Source: Propionimicrobium lymphophilum DSM 4903 (lineage in GTDB: Bacteria; Actinomycetota; Actinomycetes; Propionibacteriales; Propionibacteriaceae). From it: 64,000 nt of DNA. Numbering within the stretch: position 1 is the stretch's first letter; every line of letters begins with the position of its first letter. Positions 7,716-16,598 of the stretch are shown here, in pieces. The translations under genes and the position numbers were made by a program. The notes under the pieces were generated by a model, which saw only the letters and a program-made list of their open reading frames with translations, was not told the origin of the DNA and made no database searches. The stretch covers positions 1 to 64,000 of the forward strand of contig NZ_AUIB01000007.1 in assembly GCF_000423485.1 (NCBI RefSeq), read 5' to 3'.

Positions 7716-8522
7716 TTATTCAGCTAGAGATGAATTCTTGATTTTAAGCAATTCGTGTTCGAATTCTTTAATGTCTTTAACCGGTTTATCAAAGGCTGCG
7801 AAAACCGTGGTTATTTCGTCATTCTTAATGTGAGTCAGAGTCACACCGAGGCTATCGATGTCGGCGCAGACCACCTTGTTGGCAATATGCTGACAGATCG
7901 ATGCCTGCGGGCAGCGGCCACAAATCTTTCCTGGCAGAACACCATTCTCGACCGCGATGCAAACCTTGCGGAGAACGTCGTTGGTGCCCAGAGACATTGA
8001 GCAGTCGATCTCGTCGGATAAAGTAGGAAAACTCACGGCCCTAGTGCTCGCTGTTATGGACTCGGGGCAGATTCTCGTCACACCGGACGGCTGATGGAGT
8101 AGCAACTTATCGATTGATACGATGCCGATTCGCACTTTGGTCTCCGCCACGAAGCTCGCAATCCGTTCAGGCAGCTTGCCCGCACTAAGCATCTCTTTGC
8201 TGTCTGCGAGGCTAATCCACTCGACTTGGCCCAGTACGTGAGCGGAAGCCGTCACAACACGAATAGACGGATCCATGCACTCCCTGATGATCTCGATGCG
8301 GACGGGATTGACCGTTTCCATTTTGTTTGCGGGGTCGGAATCCTGCGCAACGTACGCGATCAAAAATTCGTCGTCGGCACTCATCCCATGCAGTAGAGAG
8401 CCGATCTCAAACTCTGGGTTCTCCTTGTAGAACAGCGCAGAGGCTCTTCCAGTGCCTGACAACAGCCTGGACGCGAGAGAGCGCGACAACTCATCGAATG
8501 AGTATTGATGGTAACCGTTCAT
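7716..8522 (-). CDS. Iron-box-controlled DUF2470-like protein with extra cysteine cluster
   Basis: This 268-residue protein resembles actinobacterial DUF2470 proteins, related to PNPOx-like split-barrel and HugZ-type haem-utilisation proteins. The N-terminal half is barrel-like (about 20-160; ASALFYKENPEFEIGSLLHG, VRIGIVSIDKLLLHQP). The last 60 residues look like DUF2470 (DIDSLGVTLTHIK, FDKPVKDIKEFEHELLKI). Between them sits an unusual cysteine cluster, ICGRCPQASICQ. No signal peptide is present. AGGAGGA precedes the ATG. A DtxR/IdeR-type palindrome lies directly upstream, so repression by iron is expected. A role in haem or siderophore iron handling is inferred; the family assignment is by eye. 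Confidence 0.6.
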   Translation of the reverse strand: MNGYHQYSFDELSRSLASRLLSGTGRASALFYKENPEFEIGSLLHGMSADDEFLIAYVAQDSDPANKMETVNPVRIEIIRECMDPSIRVVTASAHVLGQVEWISLADSKEMLSAGKLPERIASFVAETKVRIGIVSIDKLLLHQPSGVTRICPESITASTRAVSFPTLSDEIDCSMSLGTNDVLRKVCIAVENGVLPGKICGRCPQASICQHIANKVVCADIDSLGVTLTHIKNDEITTVFAAFDKPVKDIKEFEHELLKIKNSSLAE

Positions 8523-8533
8523 CTATCCTCCTG

Positions 8534-8552
8534 ATAGGCGAGCCTAACCTAT
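8534..8552 (-). promoter_or_regulatory. DtxR/IdeR-type iron box
   Basis: The 19-mer ATAGGCGAGCCTAACCTAT matches the DtxR consensus TTAGGTTAGCCTAACCTAA at 15 of 19 positions by my count. It sits inside a longer palindrome with perfect 8-bp arms, CTGATAGG (8531-8538) and CCTATCAG (8548-8555). It touches the ribosome-binding site of the gene ending at 8522, a position compatible with repression by an iron-loaded DtxR-family regulator. The regulator itself is not in the window. Confidence 0.75.
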
Positions 8553-8575
8553 CAGAGAAGAAAAAGTGAATGTAA

Positions 8576-8605
8576 AAAATGGGTCGATTCTCATCGACCC
8601 ATTTT
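8576..8605 (-). terminator. Intrinsic terminator of the first rpf-like gene
   Basis: AAAATGGGTCGAT (8576-8588) pairs perfectly with ATCGACCCATTTT (8593-8605) around a 4-base loop, 13 bases past the stop of the minus-strand gene 8618-9718. It is T-rich on the exit side. Confidence 0.85.
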
Positions 8606-8617
8606 CTAAGTTGGTGG

Positions 8618-9838
<1,221 letters not shown>

Positions 9839-9896
9839 TTAAAAGCGAGCCTTGACTAGGCGGTAAAGCTTAAAAAAGGGAAGCTGAGGAGGATTC

Positions 9897-9919
9897 CTAA
9901 GTTTTCTTAAGAAACTTAG
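9897..9919 (-). repeat. Inverted repeat overlapping the stop codon of the second rpf-like gene
   Basis: CTAAGTTT (9897-9904) pairs with AAACTTAG (9912-9919), overlapping the stop codon at 9916-9918. A weak hairpin here could end transcription between the two rpf-like genes. No clear T-tract follows, so readthrough into the downstream paralogue is possible. Confidence 0.4.
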
Positions 9920-11040
9920 TACCAGCCGTTGGCGTCGGAGTGCGCAAGAGCCTGTTTCCAGCCGCCGTAGCGAGCCTTGACGTAACGGTCTCCCCATTTA
10001 AGTGCGTGCACGGGGTCGGTCCAATTGGATCCGAGCTTTGAACAGGGGAGAGCTTGAACCAAGCCGCAGGCGCCACTGGATGCGTTTACCGCGCCCGGCC
10101 TCCATCCAGATTCGCGCTGAATTAGTTTGTATGCCGCGGCAAAATCATCGACAGAGATGCCCGCATCGCTCATTAGCTGCATCCTGTCCTCGTGGCCGAC
10201 CAGGCCAGCGATCTCCATGGTCCCGACGGCCTTTTCCTCGGCCTTTGGATCCTTGACGATCTTCTCTTCAAGCACTTGCCTGTTTTTCTCGACCCCGTTG
10301 ACGATCGTCACTCGCGCCCGGACTATCTTCTCGCCTTTGACGCCCTCCACGATCACGCGCTCAACGCCCTTAGGAAGGTTGGGGTCGTCGGTTTTCTTGA
10401 TCTCGAAATCGATCGGTTCGCTTTCTTCCTTGTTCTCAACTGAGACGCGGTCGACAGTGATGACCATGCTGCCGGTGATCTGTGTGCCGAGACCAGGGGA
10501 GAGCTTGTCGTGTTGGCCGAGTTTGATTGATTCGCCCTGCAAAACTTCCGCGACCGTGCCCGCAGTCGTTAAAATTTCCTTTGATTCACCGCCGACCTTC
10601 AAGGTGACGGATTTCGGTGTGAAGACAGTGAGAGTGATGCCTTCGCGACCGATGGGTAGCGAACGATCTACGGAAAGCCTATTCGCCGAATCCCGCATGC
10701 CAATTTGATTGAGTGCCTCGTCCAGGGTGGTTGCCGTAGTCCAGAAAGTCGTCACCTTGCCGTCGACCGTCATGGTGATCGGCCTGCCGTATTTGACCTC
10801 GACGACGTCGCCCTCGCCGATCTTCGCGTCCTTAGACGGCCAGACCTGGTCGTGTTCTCCTAGCTCGATTCCGGAGGCCGAGAGCAGACTAGAGACCGTG
10901 GTGCCGAAAAAGTTTGCCTGCTCGACTTTGCCGTCAACGCTGAGCATTACCTGCCGATCGAGATTTGCGCCTACAGCACCGATGCCAAAACCCGTTGCCA
11001 CTACGGCGCCTGCGAGCAAACTTACCGACAGCCTACGCAT
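9916..11040 (-). CDS. DUF348/G5 protein with lysozyme-like (SLT-type) catalytic domain
   Basis: This is a paralogue of the neighbouring RpfB-like protein with a different catalytic end. From ATG 11040 (GAGAGGAATTTA upstream) it has 374 residues: a signal peptide (MRRLSVSLLAGAVVATGFG), three DUF348 repeats (VMLSVDGKVEQANFFGTT, ITMTVDGKVTTFWTTATT, VTLKVGGESKEILTTAGT), a G5 domain (SEPIDFEIKKTDDPNLPKG) and a C-terminal lysozyme-like domain. That domain has IQRESGW (likely catalytic Glu), SSGACGLVQALPCSKLG and a HSDANGWY end. It is probably secreted and acts on peptidoglycan. An in-frame upstream start at 11094 lacks a ribosome-binding site and spoils the signal peptide. Confidence 0.88.
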   Translation of the reverse strand: MRRLSVSLLAGAVVATGFGIGAVGANLDRQVMLSVDGKVEQANFFGTTVSSLLSASGIELGEHDQVWPSKDAKIGEGDVVEVKYGRPITMTVDGKVTTFWTTATTLDEALNQIGMRDSANRLSVDRSLPIGREGITLTVFTPKSVTLKVGGESKEILTTAGTVAEVLQGESIKLGQHDKLSPGLGTQITGSMVITVDRVSVENKEESEPIDFEIKKTDDPNLPKGVERVIVEGVKGEKIVRARVTIVNGVEKNRQVLEEKIVKDPKAEEKAVGTMEIAGLVGHEDRMQLMSDAGISVDDFAAAYKLIQRESGWRPGAVNASSGACGLVQALPCSKLGSNWTDPVHALKWGDRYVKARYGGWKQALAHSDANGWY

Positions 11041-11097
11041 TAAATTCCTCTCACTGCATCGACCGCAAAAGCGGGATCGCAGCAAACATGACACCCT

Positions 11098-11125
11098 TAC
11101 CTAAAGACTAGGTAGGAGATGTCAA
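11098..11125 (-). promoter_or_regulatory. Promoter candidate with palindrome, second rpf-like gene
   Basis: On the minus strand a perfect TTGACA -35 (plus-strand 11120-11125) is followed after 16 bases by TAGGTA (11098-11103). The spacer and -10 are covered by an inverted repeat, CCTTACCTA (11095-11103) and TAGGTAGG (11109-11116), a possible operator. It lies about 60 bases upstream of the ATG at 11040. Confidence 0.45.
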
Positions 11126-11160
11126 TTGCTCAACACCTCGCCAAAAAGTTTCCAAAAAAA

Positions 11161-11189
11161 TAAGCCCGGCGACTCAGTCGCCGGGCTTA
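11161..11189 (-). terminator. Intrinsic terminator of sodA
   Basis: A perfect 13-bp stem, TAAGCCCGGCGAC (11161-11173) with GTCGCCGGGCTTA (11177-11189), is followed on the minus strand by a T-run. A second hairpin, AACAGGTTTT (11189-11198) with AAAACCTGTT (11204-11213), stands between it and the sodA stop, giving two hairpins in series. Confidence 0.9.
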
Positions 11190-11225
11190 ACAGGTTTTAG
11201 GTTAAAACCTGTTTAACATTTTTAA

Positions 11226-11831
11226 TTATTTAGCAGAGCGTGCGGCATCGAAACGCTCAGCAACGTCGGTCCAGTTAACGATGTTCCAGAAGGCGTCAAC
11301 GTAGTCGGCCTTAACGTTCTTGTACTGCAGGTAGTAGGCGTGCTCCCACATATCCAGCAGCAGTAGTGGAACCGAGCCAACCGGAAGGTTGTTCTGGTGA
11401 TCGTAGAAAGCCAGAGTGTTCAGACGCTCGCCGATTGGATCGTAGACAAGTGCGCCCCAGCCGGAGCCCTGGATGGACTTGGCGGCAGCATTGAACTGCG
11501 CGACCAGGTTGTCATATCCGCCGAAGAATTCGTCAACTGCTGCGGCAAGTTCGCCTTCTGGGCGCTCCGGAGCGTCGGGAGATAGGTTCTTCCAGAACAC
11601 GGAGTGGTTCTGGTGGCCCGCTAGGTTGAAAGCGAGATCCTTCTCCAGCTTGCTCATGGCACCGAAGTTTCCCTTTTCGCGGCACTCAGCCAGCTGCTCG
11701 AGAGCACTATTGGCGCCGTCGACGTAAGTCTGGTGGTGCTTATCATGGTGCAGCTGCATGATTTCGCCGCTGATATGCGGTTCCAGCGCGCCGTAGTCGT
11801 AGTCGAGTTCGGGCAGTGTGTAGATAGCCAT
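11226..11831 (-). CDS. sodA: Superoxide dismutase (Mn/Fe type)
   Basis: It dismutates superoxide to oxygen and hydrogen peroxide. The 201-residue protein has the metal ligands H28 (LHHDKHH), H76 (GHQNHSVFW), D160 and H164 ([12 protein letters not shown]). The N-terminal hairpin domain and C-terminal alpha/beta domain are complete. There is no signal peptide, as in other actinobacterial enzymes. AAGGAGAATTT precedes the ATG. The csbD-like gene ends 50 bases upstream on the same strand, so the two may share a stress-responsive transcript. Mn or Fe preference cannot be settled by reading alone. Confidence 0.96.
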   Translation of the reverse strand: MAIYTLPELDYDYGALEPHISGEIMQLHHDKHHQTYVDGANSALEQLAECREKGNFGAMSKLEKDLAFNLAGHQNHSVFWKNLSPDAPERPEGELAAAVDEFFGGYDNLVAQFNAAAKSIQGSGWGALVYDPIGERLNTLAFYDHQNNLPVGSVPLLLLDMWEHAYYLQYKNVKADYVDAFWNIVNWTDVAERFDAARSAK

Positions 11832-11881
11832 AAATTCTCCTTATGTTTTGGGCTAGCTGGAGGGGCGGACGAAAACAACAA

Positions 11882-12079
11882 TTAGTTGCCGGTTAGCTTG
11901 TCCTTAATAGTGGAGGCCGCGTCCTTGATTGCGTCTCCAACCTTGCCGGCCTCAGCCTTGATTTGATCGCCAATGCTTTCGACCTGAGCCTGCTCGTTGC
12001 CAGTGGCCTTGCCTGCGGCCTCTTTTGCCTTGCCCTTGAGCTCTTCAGCCTTGTTCTGAACGTCGTCTGTGAAAGCCAT
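11882..12079 (-). CDS. CsbD-like general stress protein
   Basis: This small, highly charged protein of 65 residues has the CsbD-family repeat pattern DVQNKAEELKGKAKEAAGKAT followed by two amphipathic helical stretches. Family members rise on stress or stationary phase, in Bacillus under SigB, but have no known activity. AGAAGGAGTTAGAA gives a strong ribosome-binding site. It lies directly upstream of sodA on the same strand, which fits a stress role. Confidence 0.85.
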   Translation of the reverse strand: MAFTDDVQNKAEELKGKAKEAAGKATGNEQAQVESIGDQIKAEAGKVGDAIKDAASTIKDKLTGN

Positions 12080-12200
12080 TTCTAACTCCTTCTCGCGCTA
12101 AGCGCTGTTGAAAGTTTCAGCAATTTTTGCTTACTTACACCAGGTTAAACGAGAAGTAATTCGGAATTATTCCAAAAAAATAATTTTATTTTTCGGTCAC

Positions 12201-12800
12201 TTACGCATGCGTGACTTTCAAAACGCGGAAACCCTTAGCCGATGCGAACTTTTCGCTGCTGAAGCCTTGCTGCTTTAGCCAGTTCGACAGCGAGTCTGCA
12301 CCAAGATTCTTGCCGACCACCAGCCAAGCGATCCCCCCGGGCGATAGTTTTGGCAGCCAGGTCAACAGCAATTCGTGTAGCGCCTGTTTGCCAACCCTGA
12401 TTGGGGGGTTGGACCAAATCTCGTCGTAGTAGCCGTCCGGGCGTTCTGCGAGCAGCTTTTCCGGCGTGGCGGTGGTTACCTTGACGCCGGCTTTTTGGGC
12501 GTTTTCTTGGGTTAGGCGAAGCGCTAGTTCGTTGACGTCGATGGCGTCGACGTCGGCCCACGGACATTCTTTGGCGAGCGCTACAGCGATGGGGCCAAAA
12601 CCGCACCCGACGTCTAGAAGCCGCTTAGCGTCTTCTTCTGGTGGGGTGGTTCGGGTCAGGAGTACCCTGGTGCCGAGGTCTAGGCGGTGCGAACTGAAGA
12701 CGCCTGGGGCAGAGACGAAGTCGTATTCGCGATCCCAGATCTTTGCTCTCACTTGGTTGCGTTCGCCGGTGTCATCTGGCGTGACGAAATAATGACTCAT
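12201..12800 (-). CDS. RsmC-like class I SAM-dependent methyltransferase
   Basis: This 199-residue single-domain methyltransferase resembles the catalytic half of RsmC (16S rRNA guanine-N2, position 1207 in E. coli). It has SAM motif I LLDVGCGFGPIAVALA, motif II VDAIDVNELAL and the base-methyltransferase signature SNPPIRVGK. Actinobacterial homologues are often this short form without the N-terminal RsmC domain. The ATG overlaps the end of truA by 4 bases (translational coupling), consistent with a shared RNA-modification role. The exact rRNA target is inferred. Confidence 0.8.
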   Translation of the reverse strand: MSHYFVTPDDTGERNQVRAKIWDREYDFVSAPGVFSSHRLDLGTRVLLTRTTPPEEDAKRLLDVGCGFGPIAVALAKECPWADVDAIDVNELALRLTQENAQKAGVKVTTATPEKLLAERPDGYYDEIWSNPPIRVGKQALHELLLTWLPKLSPGGIAWLVVGKNLGADSLSNWLKQQGFSSEKFASAKGFRVLKVTHA

Positions 12801-13627
12801 CGCTGTTCCTTTCCGGGCAGAACGCGCTTAGATCTTGCCTGCGAAACCCTCTCCGCCAGCTTGTCGTCGCTCGGGTAGGCGACCTCTTCTAGGGTTAGCC
12901 CCCGTGCGGGCATCACCAAAACTTCGGAGCTGCGCTTAGTGGCCGATAACAGATTGGAAATCCACTTCACGCTTCGTTGCCCCGATCCTACCGAGCATAA
13001 GGCCCCGGCTAAGGAGCGAACCATGGAGTGACAGAAGGCGTCAGCTTGAACGGTCATCTCGATGGTGCCACAGCGATCGTCGGCTCTCTTGACTGACATT
13101 TTTTGTAGACATCTGATGCTTGTTGCGCCCTCGCGGTATTTGCAAAAGGCGACGAAATCGTTCAACCCGAGCAGCTGTTCACACGCCTCGTTCATTCGAG
13201 CTATATCGAGGCTGTGGCGAACCGGCGAGGTGAATCCCCTGAGCAGGGGGTCTTGGAAGCTATCTACGTCCCAGACGCGGTAAACGTACCTGCGCCAGAG
13301 GGCAGAAAAACGGGCGTCGAAGTGTTCTGGGGCGACGCTGATCCGGTTGACCCTGACGTCTTCGGGCAAGATTCTGGTGAGCCTGCGCCGTAACTGCCTG
13401 GGGTCCACATCCGAGGGGAGATCCGCGTGCGCCACTTGTGCTCTTGCGTGGACTCCCGCATCGGTCCTGCCCGCGACGGTCAGCTGTGCGGGTTCATCGA
13501 GGCGCAGTACGGTGGTGATCCAGTGTTCGATTGTGCCCTGGACTGTGCGCAGGCCCTCTTGGTGGGCCCAACCGTGGAAGTCGGTGCCGTCGTAGGAGAT
13601 GTCGAGTCGAAAACGGGTTGAAGACAC
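12797..13627 (-). CDS. truA: tRNA pseudouridine(38-40) synthase TruA
   Basis: It converts uridines 38-40 of the tRNA anticodon arm to pseudouridine. The N-terminal signature is RLDISYDGTDFHGWAHQEG, and the catalytic aspartate lies in VAGRTDAGVHARAQVAH. The C-terminal half shows FCHSMVRSLAGAL. From GTG 13627 it has 276 residues. A TTG at 13669 would add 14 residues and overlap the neighbouring lipoprotein gene; no ribosome-binding site is clear for either. Its 3' end overlaps the RsmC-like gene by 4 bases. Confidence 0.93.
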   Translation of the reverse strand: MSSTRFRLDISYDGTDFHGWAHQEGLRTVQGTIEHWITTVLRLDEPAQLTVAGRTDAGVHARAQVAHADLPSDVDPRQLRRRLTRILPEDVRVNRISVAPEHFDARFSALWRRYVYRVWDVDSFQDPLLRGFTSPVRHSLDIARMNEACEQLLGLNDFVAFCKYREGATSIRCLQKMSVKRADDRCGTIEMTVQADAFCHSMVRSLAGALCSVGSGQRSVKWISNLLSATKRSSEVLVMPARGLTLEEVAYPSDDKLAERVSQARSKRVLPGKEQR

Positions 13628-13647
13628 GTTGCCAGATTCTACTTGAG

Positions 13648-14541
13648 CTAGCGCCAGCCCGGCCAACAAGTGAGCTGCCAGCCTCTTGCCACGGCCTTCG
13701 AGTAGGCGCCGCTCATGGATTTCGCGGCATCCTTCCTTTGGTCCGATGGGCTAGCTGCCAGGACCGAGGCCCAGCTGTCCGCGACGTCTTTTTCTAGGCC
13801 TGCCCAGATCTCTTTGTGTTTTGCGGGATCTTTGAGGCCCTCGATCTCTATGGTCACCGGACCCGGAGTTGGGGAGGTGACTTTCGCCAGGGTTTCGTCG
13901 CGTTCTCTGCGCGCCTGTTGGAGCCTAGCGGCCATAGAGTCGTTGTGGCTTACCCCATTCATGGCCTCTAACCCGGCGACCAGGTCTTGCTGATTGTCCA
14001 GCAAGACCGCTTGGGCGTCCGCCAGATCGCTAGGCGAGAAGATGCTCGGCGAGGAGCCTTTGAGGTTTACGTCCAGCTCGTTGCCGTTGTCAAGCGCAGA
14101 AGCGACGATGCTGGCTGTGGTGTGCAGGCTGGCGTAGAGCAAGGAGACCGAGGAATCATCGCTGATCGCGTGGTCAAGATATTTTTTAGCCGCAGCTTTC
14201 TCCTGCTCGGCAAGCTGAGCAAGCGTGGCTTCGGTCGCCTCGATGGGCCCCACGCTCGGCTTCGCTTCAAACGGGTAGGCCCGGGAAAGCACCTGCGCGT
14301 GCTCCGAATGCATCGTGGCTACGTCGCCCAACCAGGGATGCTCGGTGCTGAGACCCTTCGCCATTGAAGCCAGCTTCTGTTCGATCTGGGCTGCCTCCTG
14401 TTGTTCTTGGGAGGTGCTGATTGATGCCTTTGGCGCTGGCGATATGACAGGGCTGGGCGCGCAGCCGGTCAGCAGTGCTAGCGAGAGAGCTGCGGCGAAA
14501 GCCGTGCCGCACATGGCCTGAACGATTCTTGTCACAGTCAA
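13648..14541 (-). CDS. Putative lipoprotein, DUF4439/ferritin-like
   Basis: This 297-residue secreted protein has a lipobox: the signal peptide ends LALLTGCAPS with lipidated C27. An Ala/Gln-rich linker and a mostly helical body follow. Two helical blocks, about 70-155 and 165-290, are compatible with the ferritin-like DUF4439 domain often encoded next to rimP in actinobacteria (for example ISDDSSVSLLYASLHTTASI). No metal-binding pattern is obvious. It is divergent from rimP and upstream of truA. The domain assignment rests mainly on gene position and length, so it stays tentative. Confidence 0.6.
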   Translation of the reverse strand: MTVTRIVQAMCGTAFAAALSLALLTGCAPSPVISPAPKASISTSQEQQEAAQIEQKLASMAKGLSTEHPWLGDVATMHSEHAQVLSRAYPFEAKPSVGPIEATEATLAQLAEQEKAAAKKYLDHAISDDSSVSLLYASLHTTASIVASALDNGNELDVNLKGSSPSIFSPSDLADAQAVLLDNQQDLVAGLEAMNGVSHNDSMAARLQQARRERDETLAKVTSPTPGPVTIEIEGLKDPAKHKEIWAGLEKDVADSWASVLAASPSDQRKDAAKSMSGAYSKAVARGWQLTCWPGWR

Positions 14542-14647
14542 AACCTATCGCTTTGGGAGAAACGGCTGGCAGCGCGTTATAATTAAAGGCGGTTTTGGCC
14601 TGTAAGCTAACCCAAGATAATTAAGGATCTGACAAGAGGATTACGCC

Positions 14648-15166
14648 GTGAACGACGAATTGACGCAACTTCTGACCCCGGTCCTGCAAGAACAAGGCTT
14701 AGAGATCGACGAACTTAAGGTCGTTCGTGCCGGTAAGAATAGGGTAGTGAGGCTGGACGTCGATGGTGACGGGCCTCAGGGGCATGGCCCAGACCTGGAC
14801 CAGATTTCCGACGCCACCCGTGCTATCTCCGCTCTGCTCGACGAATCCGATGTGATGGGCGAGCAGCCCTACACCCTCGAGGTGAGCAGTCGCGGTGCTA
14901 CCAAGCCGCTCACTAAACCCGTGCACTTTAGGCGAAACGCGAGCAGGTTGGTGCTGTTCACGCTGGGTGAAGGAAACGCGACTGGCAAGCCGGAGCTTCT
15001 AGGCAGGATTCTCAGCGCCGACGACTCGGTAGTGGTTGTTGCCCCCGAGGTGAAACCGGCCAAAAAGGGAGCCAAACCGAAAAAGCCTGATGTGGACCAG
15101 CTGAGCGTCCCCTATGAAGACATCGAAAAAGCCGTGGTTCAACTCGAGCTGAACCGCGAAGGATAG
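14648..15166 (+). CDS. rimP: Ribosome maturation factor RimP
   Basis: RimP binds the free 30S subunit and is needed for its late assembly. The 172-residue protein (GTG start, ACAAGAGGA upstream) has the N-terminal domain ([21 protein letters not shown] fragment; VRLDVDGDG) and the [21 protein letters not shown]-like signature. The C-terminal SH3-like barrel contains a Lys-rich insertion, [12 protein letters not shown]. It is first in the conserved rimP-nusA-ylxR-infB-rbfA-truB order; nusA follows after 8 bases. Confidence 0.95.
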   Translation: MNDELTQLLTPVLQEQGLEIDELKVVRAGKNRVVRLDVDGDGPQGHGPDLDQISDATRAISALLDESDVMGEQPYTLEVSSRGATKPLTKPVHFRRNASRLVLFTLGEGNATGKPELLGRILSADDSVVVVAPEVKPAKKGAKPKKPDVDQLSVPYEDIEKAVVQLELNREG

Positions 15167-15174
15167 GAGATCTG

Positions 15175-16152
15175 ATGGACATCGATATGGCCGCTCTGCG
15201 GGCAATCGAACGCGACAAGGAAATTCCCCTCGACTACCTGGTCGAGGCTTTGGAAGACGCGCTGCTAAACGCTTACAACAAGACCGATCACCCGGTCTCG
15301 GGTGCCCGCGTCGATCTCGATCGCAAGTCTGGAAAGGTCTCGGTGGTGGTTCCTGAGACTGACGAGGACGGCAACCAGATCGGCGAATACGACGACACTC
15401 CCTCCGACTTTGGCCGTATCGCCGCCTCAACAGCCCGCCAGGTCATCTTCCAGCGCTTGCGCGAGGCTGAGGACGAGCAGAAGTACGGCGAATTTGCTGC
15501 GGCCGAGGGAGACATCATGGTTGGCGTCGTCCAGCAGGACAGCGATTCCCGCACGGTTCGGGTTGATCTAGGCACTGTCGAGGCAATCATGCCGCTAGCT
15601 GAGCAGGCCCCCGGCGAGCAGTACACCCATGGCCGCAGGCTTCGGGTGTACGTCGTTGCGGTTCGTCGTGAGATGCGCGGCCCGCAGATCGTCGTCAGCC
15701 GTACCCACCCGAACCTGGTTAAGAAGCTTTTTGAGCTCGAGGTTCCTGAGATTGCTGATGGCGTCGTCGAGGTTAAGGCGATCGCTCGCGAGGCGGGTCA
15801 CCGTTCTAAGATCGCCGTCTATTCCGCCAACCCGGATGTGAACGCCAAGGGCGCTTGCATCGGCCCGATGGGCGCGCGCGTCAGGGCAGTAACCAACGAG
15901 CTCGGCAAGGAAAAGATCGACATCGTCGATTGGAGCGAGGATCCCGCGCAGTTCGTGGCGAACGCGCTGAGCCCCGCGAAGGTCAGCTCCGTTGAGGTCG
16001 TGGACGAGACCGTGCGCGCTGCACGCGTTATCGTGCCGGATTACCAGCTTTCTTTGGCCATCGGTCGCGAGGGTCAGAACGCCAGGTTGGCCGCCCGTCT
16101 TACCGGCTGGCGCATTGACATCAAGCCGGACACCGCGTCGACCGAAAGGTGA
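15175..16152 (+). CDS. nusA: Transcription termination/antitermination factor NusA
   Basis: NusA binds RNA polymerase and nascent RNA, affecting pausing, termination and rRNA antitermination. The 325-residue actinobacterial-length protein has the N-terminal polymerase-binding domain (1-105), an S1 domain (about 110-180; [20 protein letters not shown]) and two KH domains (about 195-320; [38 protein letters not shown]). It lacks the C-terminal acidic repeats of E. coli NusA, which is normal here. GATAGGAGATCTG precedes the ATG. It overlaps ylxR by 4 bases. Confidence 0.96.
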   Translation: MDIDMAALRAIERDKEIPLDYLVEALEDALLNAYNKTDHPVSGARVDLDRKSGKVSVVVPETDEDGNQIGEYDDTPSDFGRIAASTARQVIFQRLREAEDEQKYGEFAAAEGDIMVGVVQQDSDSRTVRVDLGTVEAIMPLAEQAPGEQYTHGRRLRVYVVAVRREMRGPQIVVSRTHPNLVKKLFELEVPEIADGVVEVKAIAREAGHRSKIAVYSANPDVNAKGACIGPMGARVRAVTNELGKEKIDIVDWSEDPAQFVANALSPAKVSSVEVVDETVRAARVIVPDYQLSLAIGREGQNARLAARLTGWRIDIKPDTASTER

Positions 16153-16361
16153 ACCATCCGCTGCGCACCTGTGTAGGTTGCAGGGCGAAGGCCGAGCCAA
16201 GCGAACTTTCCCGTTATGTACTGCGTGACGGGAAAGTGGTGGCCGATCAGTCCAAATGCGCACCCGGTAGGGGCGCCTGGGTGCACCCCGACGAGGTCTG
16301 CCTGACGAGCGCTCAAAGGGGTGGCTTCGCCAGAAGTTTTCGCACGCGGGTCGAGTCATAG
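16149..16361 (+). CDS. ylxR: YlxR (DUF448) nucleic-acid-binding protein
   Basis: This 70-residue protein with the YlxR signature [18 protein letters not shown] and the loop [14 protein letters not shown] is encoded between nusA and infB in most Gram-positives. YlxR has been reported to act as a transcription regulator and to bind RNase P RNA in some species. The GTG start overlaps the nusA stop, indicating coupling. Both halves of the fold are present. Confidence 0.92.
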   Translation: MNHPLRTCVGCRAKAEPSELSRYVLRDGKVVADQSKCAPGRGAWVHPDEVCLTSAQRGGFARSFRTRVES

Positions 16362-16598
16362 CGTCCATTCCGCGCTTGTATGTTTTCCCTCGGTTAGAAG
16401 AAAAAGCCGCGAGGGTCTAAAATGGTTGCGTGTGTGCAATTGCACGCGCCTAACCGCTCTATTTAGTCGTGGCCAATGGGCCATGCAGCAAGAAAGTGGG
16501 CTAGCGCTCATGAACACTCGATGAGTATGCCGAAATGAGCATTACAACTAACTAGAGGCCCTGGCGCGCAAAAAAGACGCTGGGCCTGAAGGAGATAA

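Noticed and set aside
12121-12150. Third DtxR-like site upstream of csbD-sodA (CCAGGTTAAACGAG...)
   Set aside because: Only about 9 of 19 positions match and there is no symmetry.
16431-16455. Palindrome GTGCAATTGCAC in the ylxR-infB gap as an operator
   Set aside because: A single short palindrome without promoter context or a known regulator; it could be chance.
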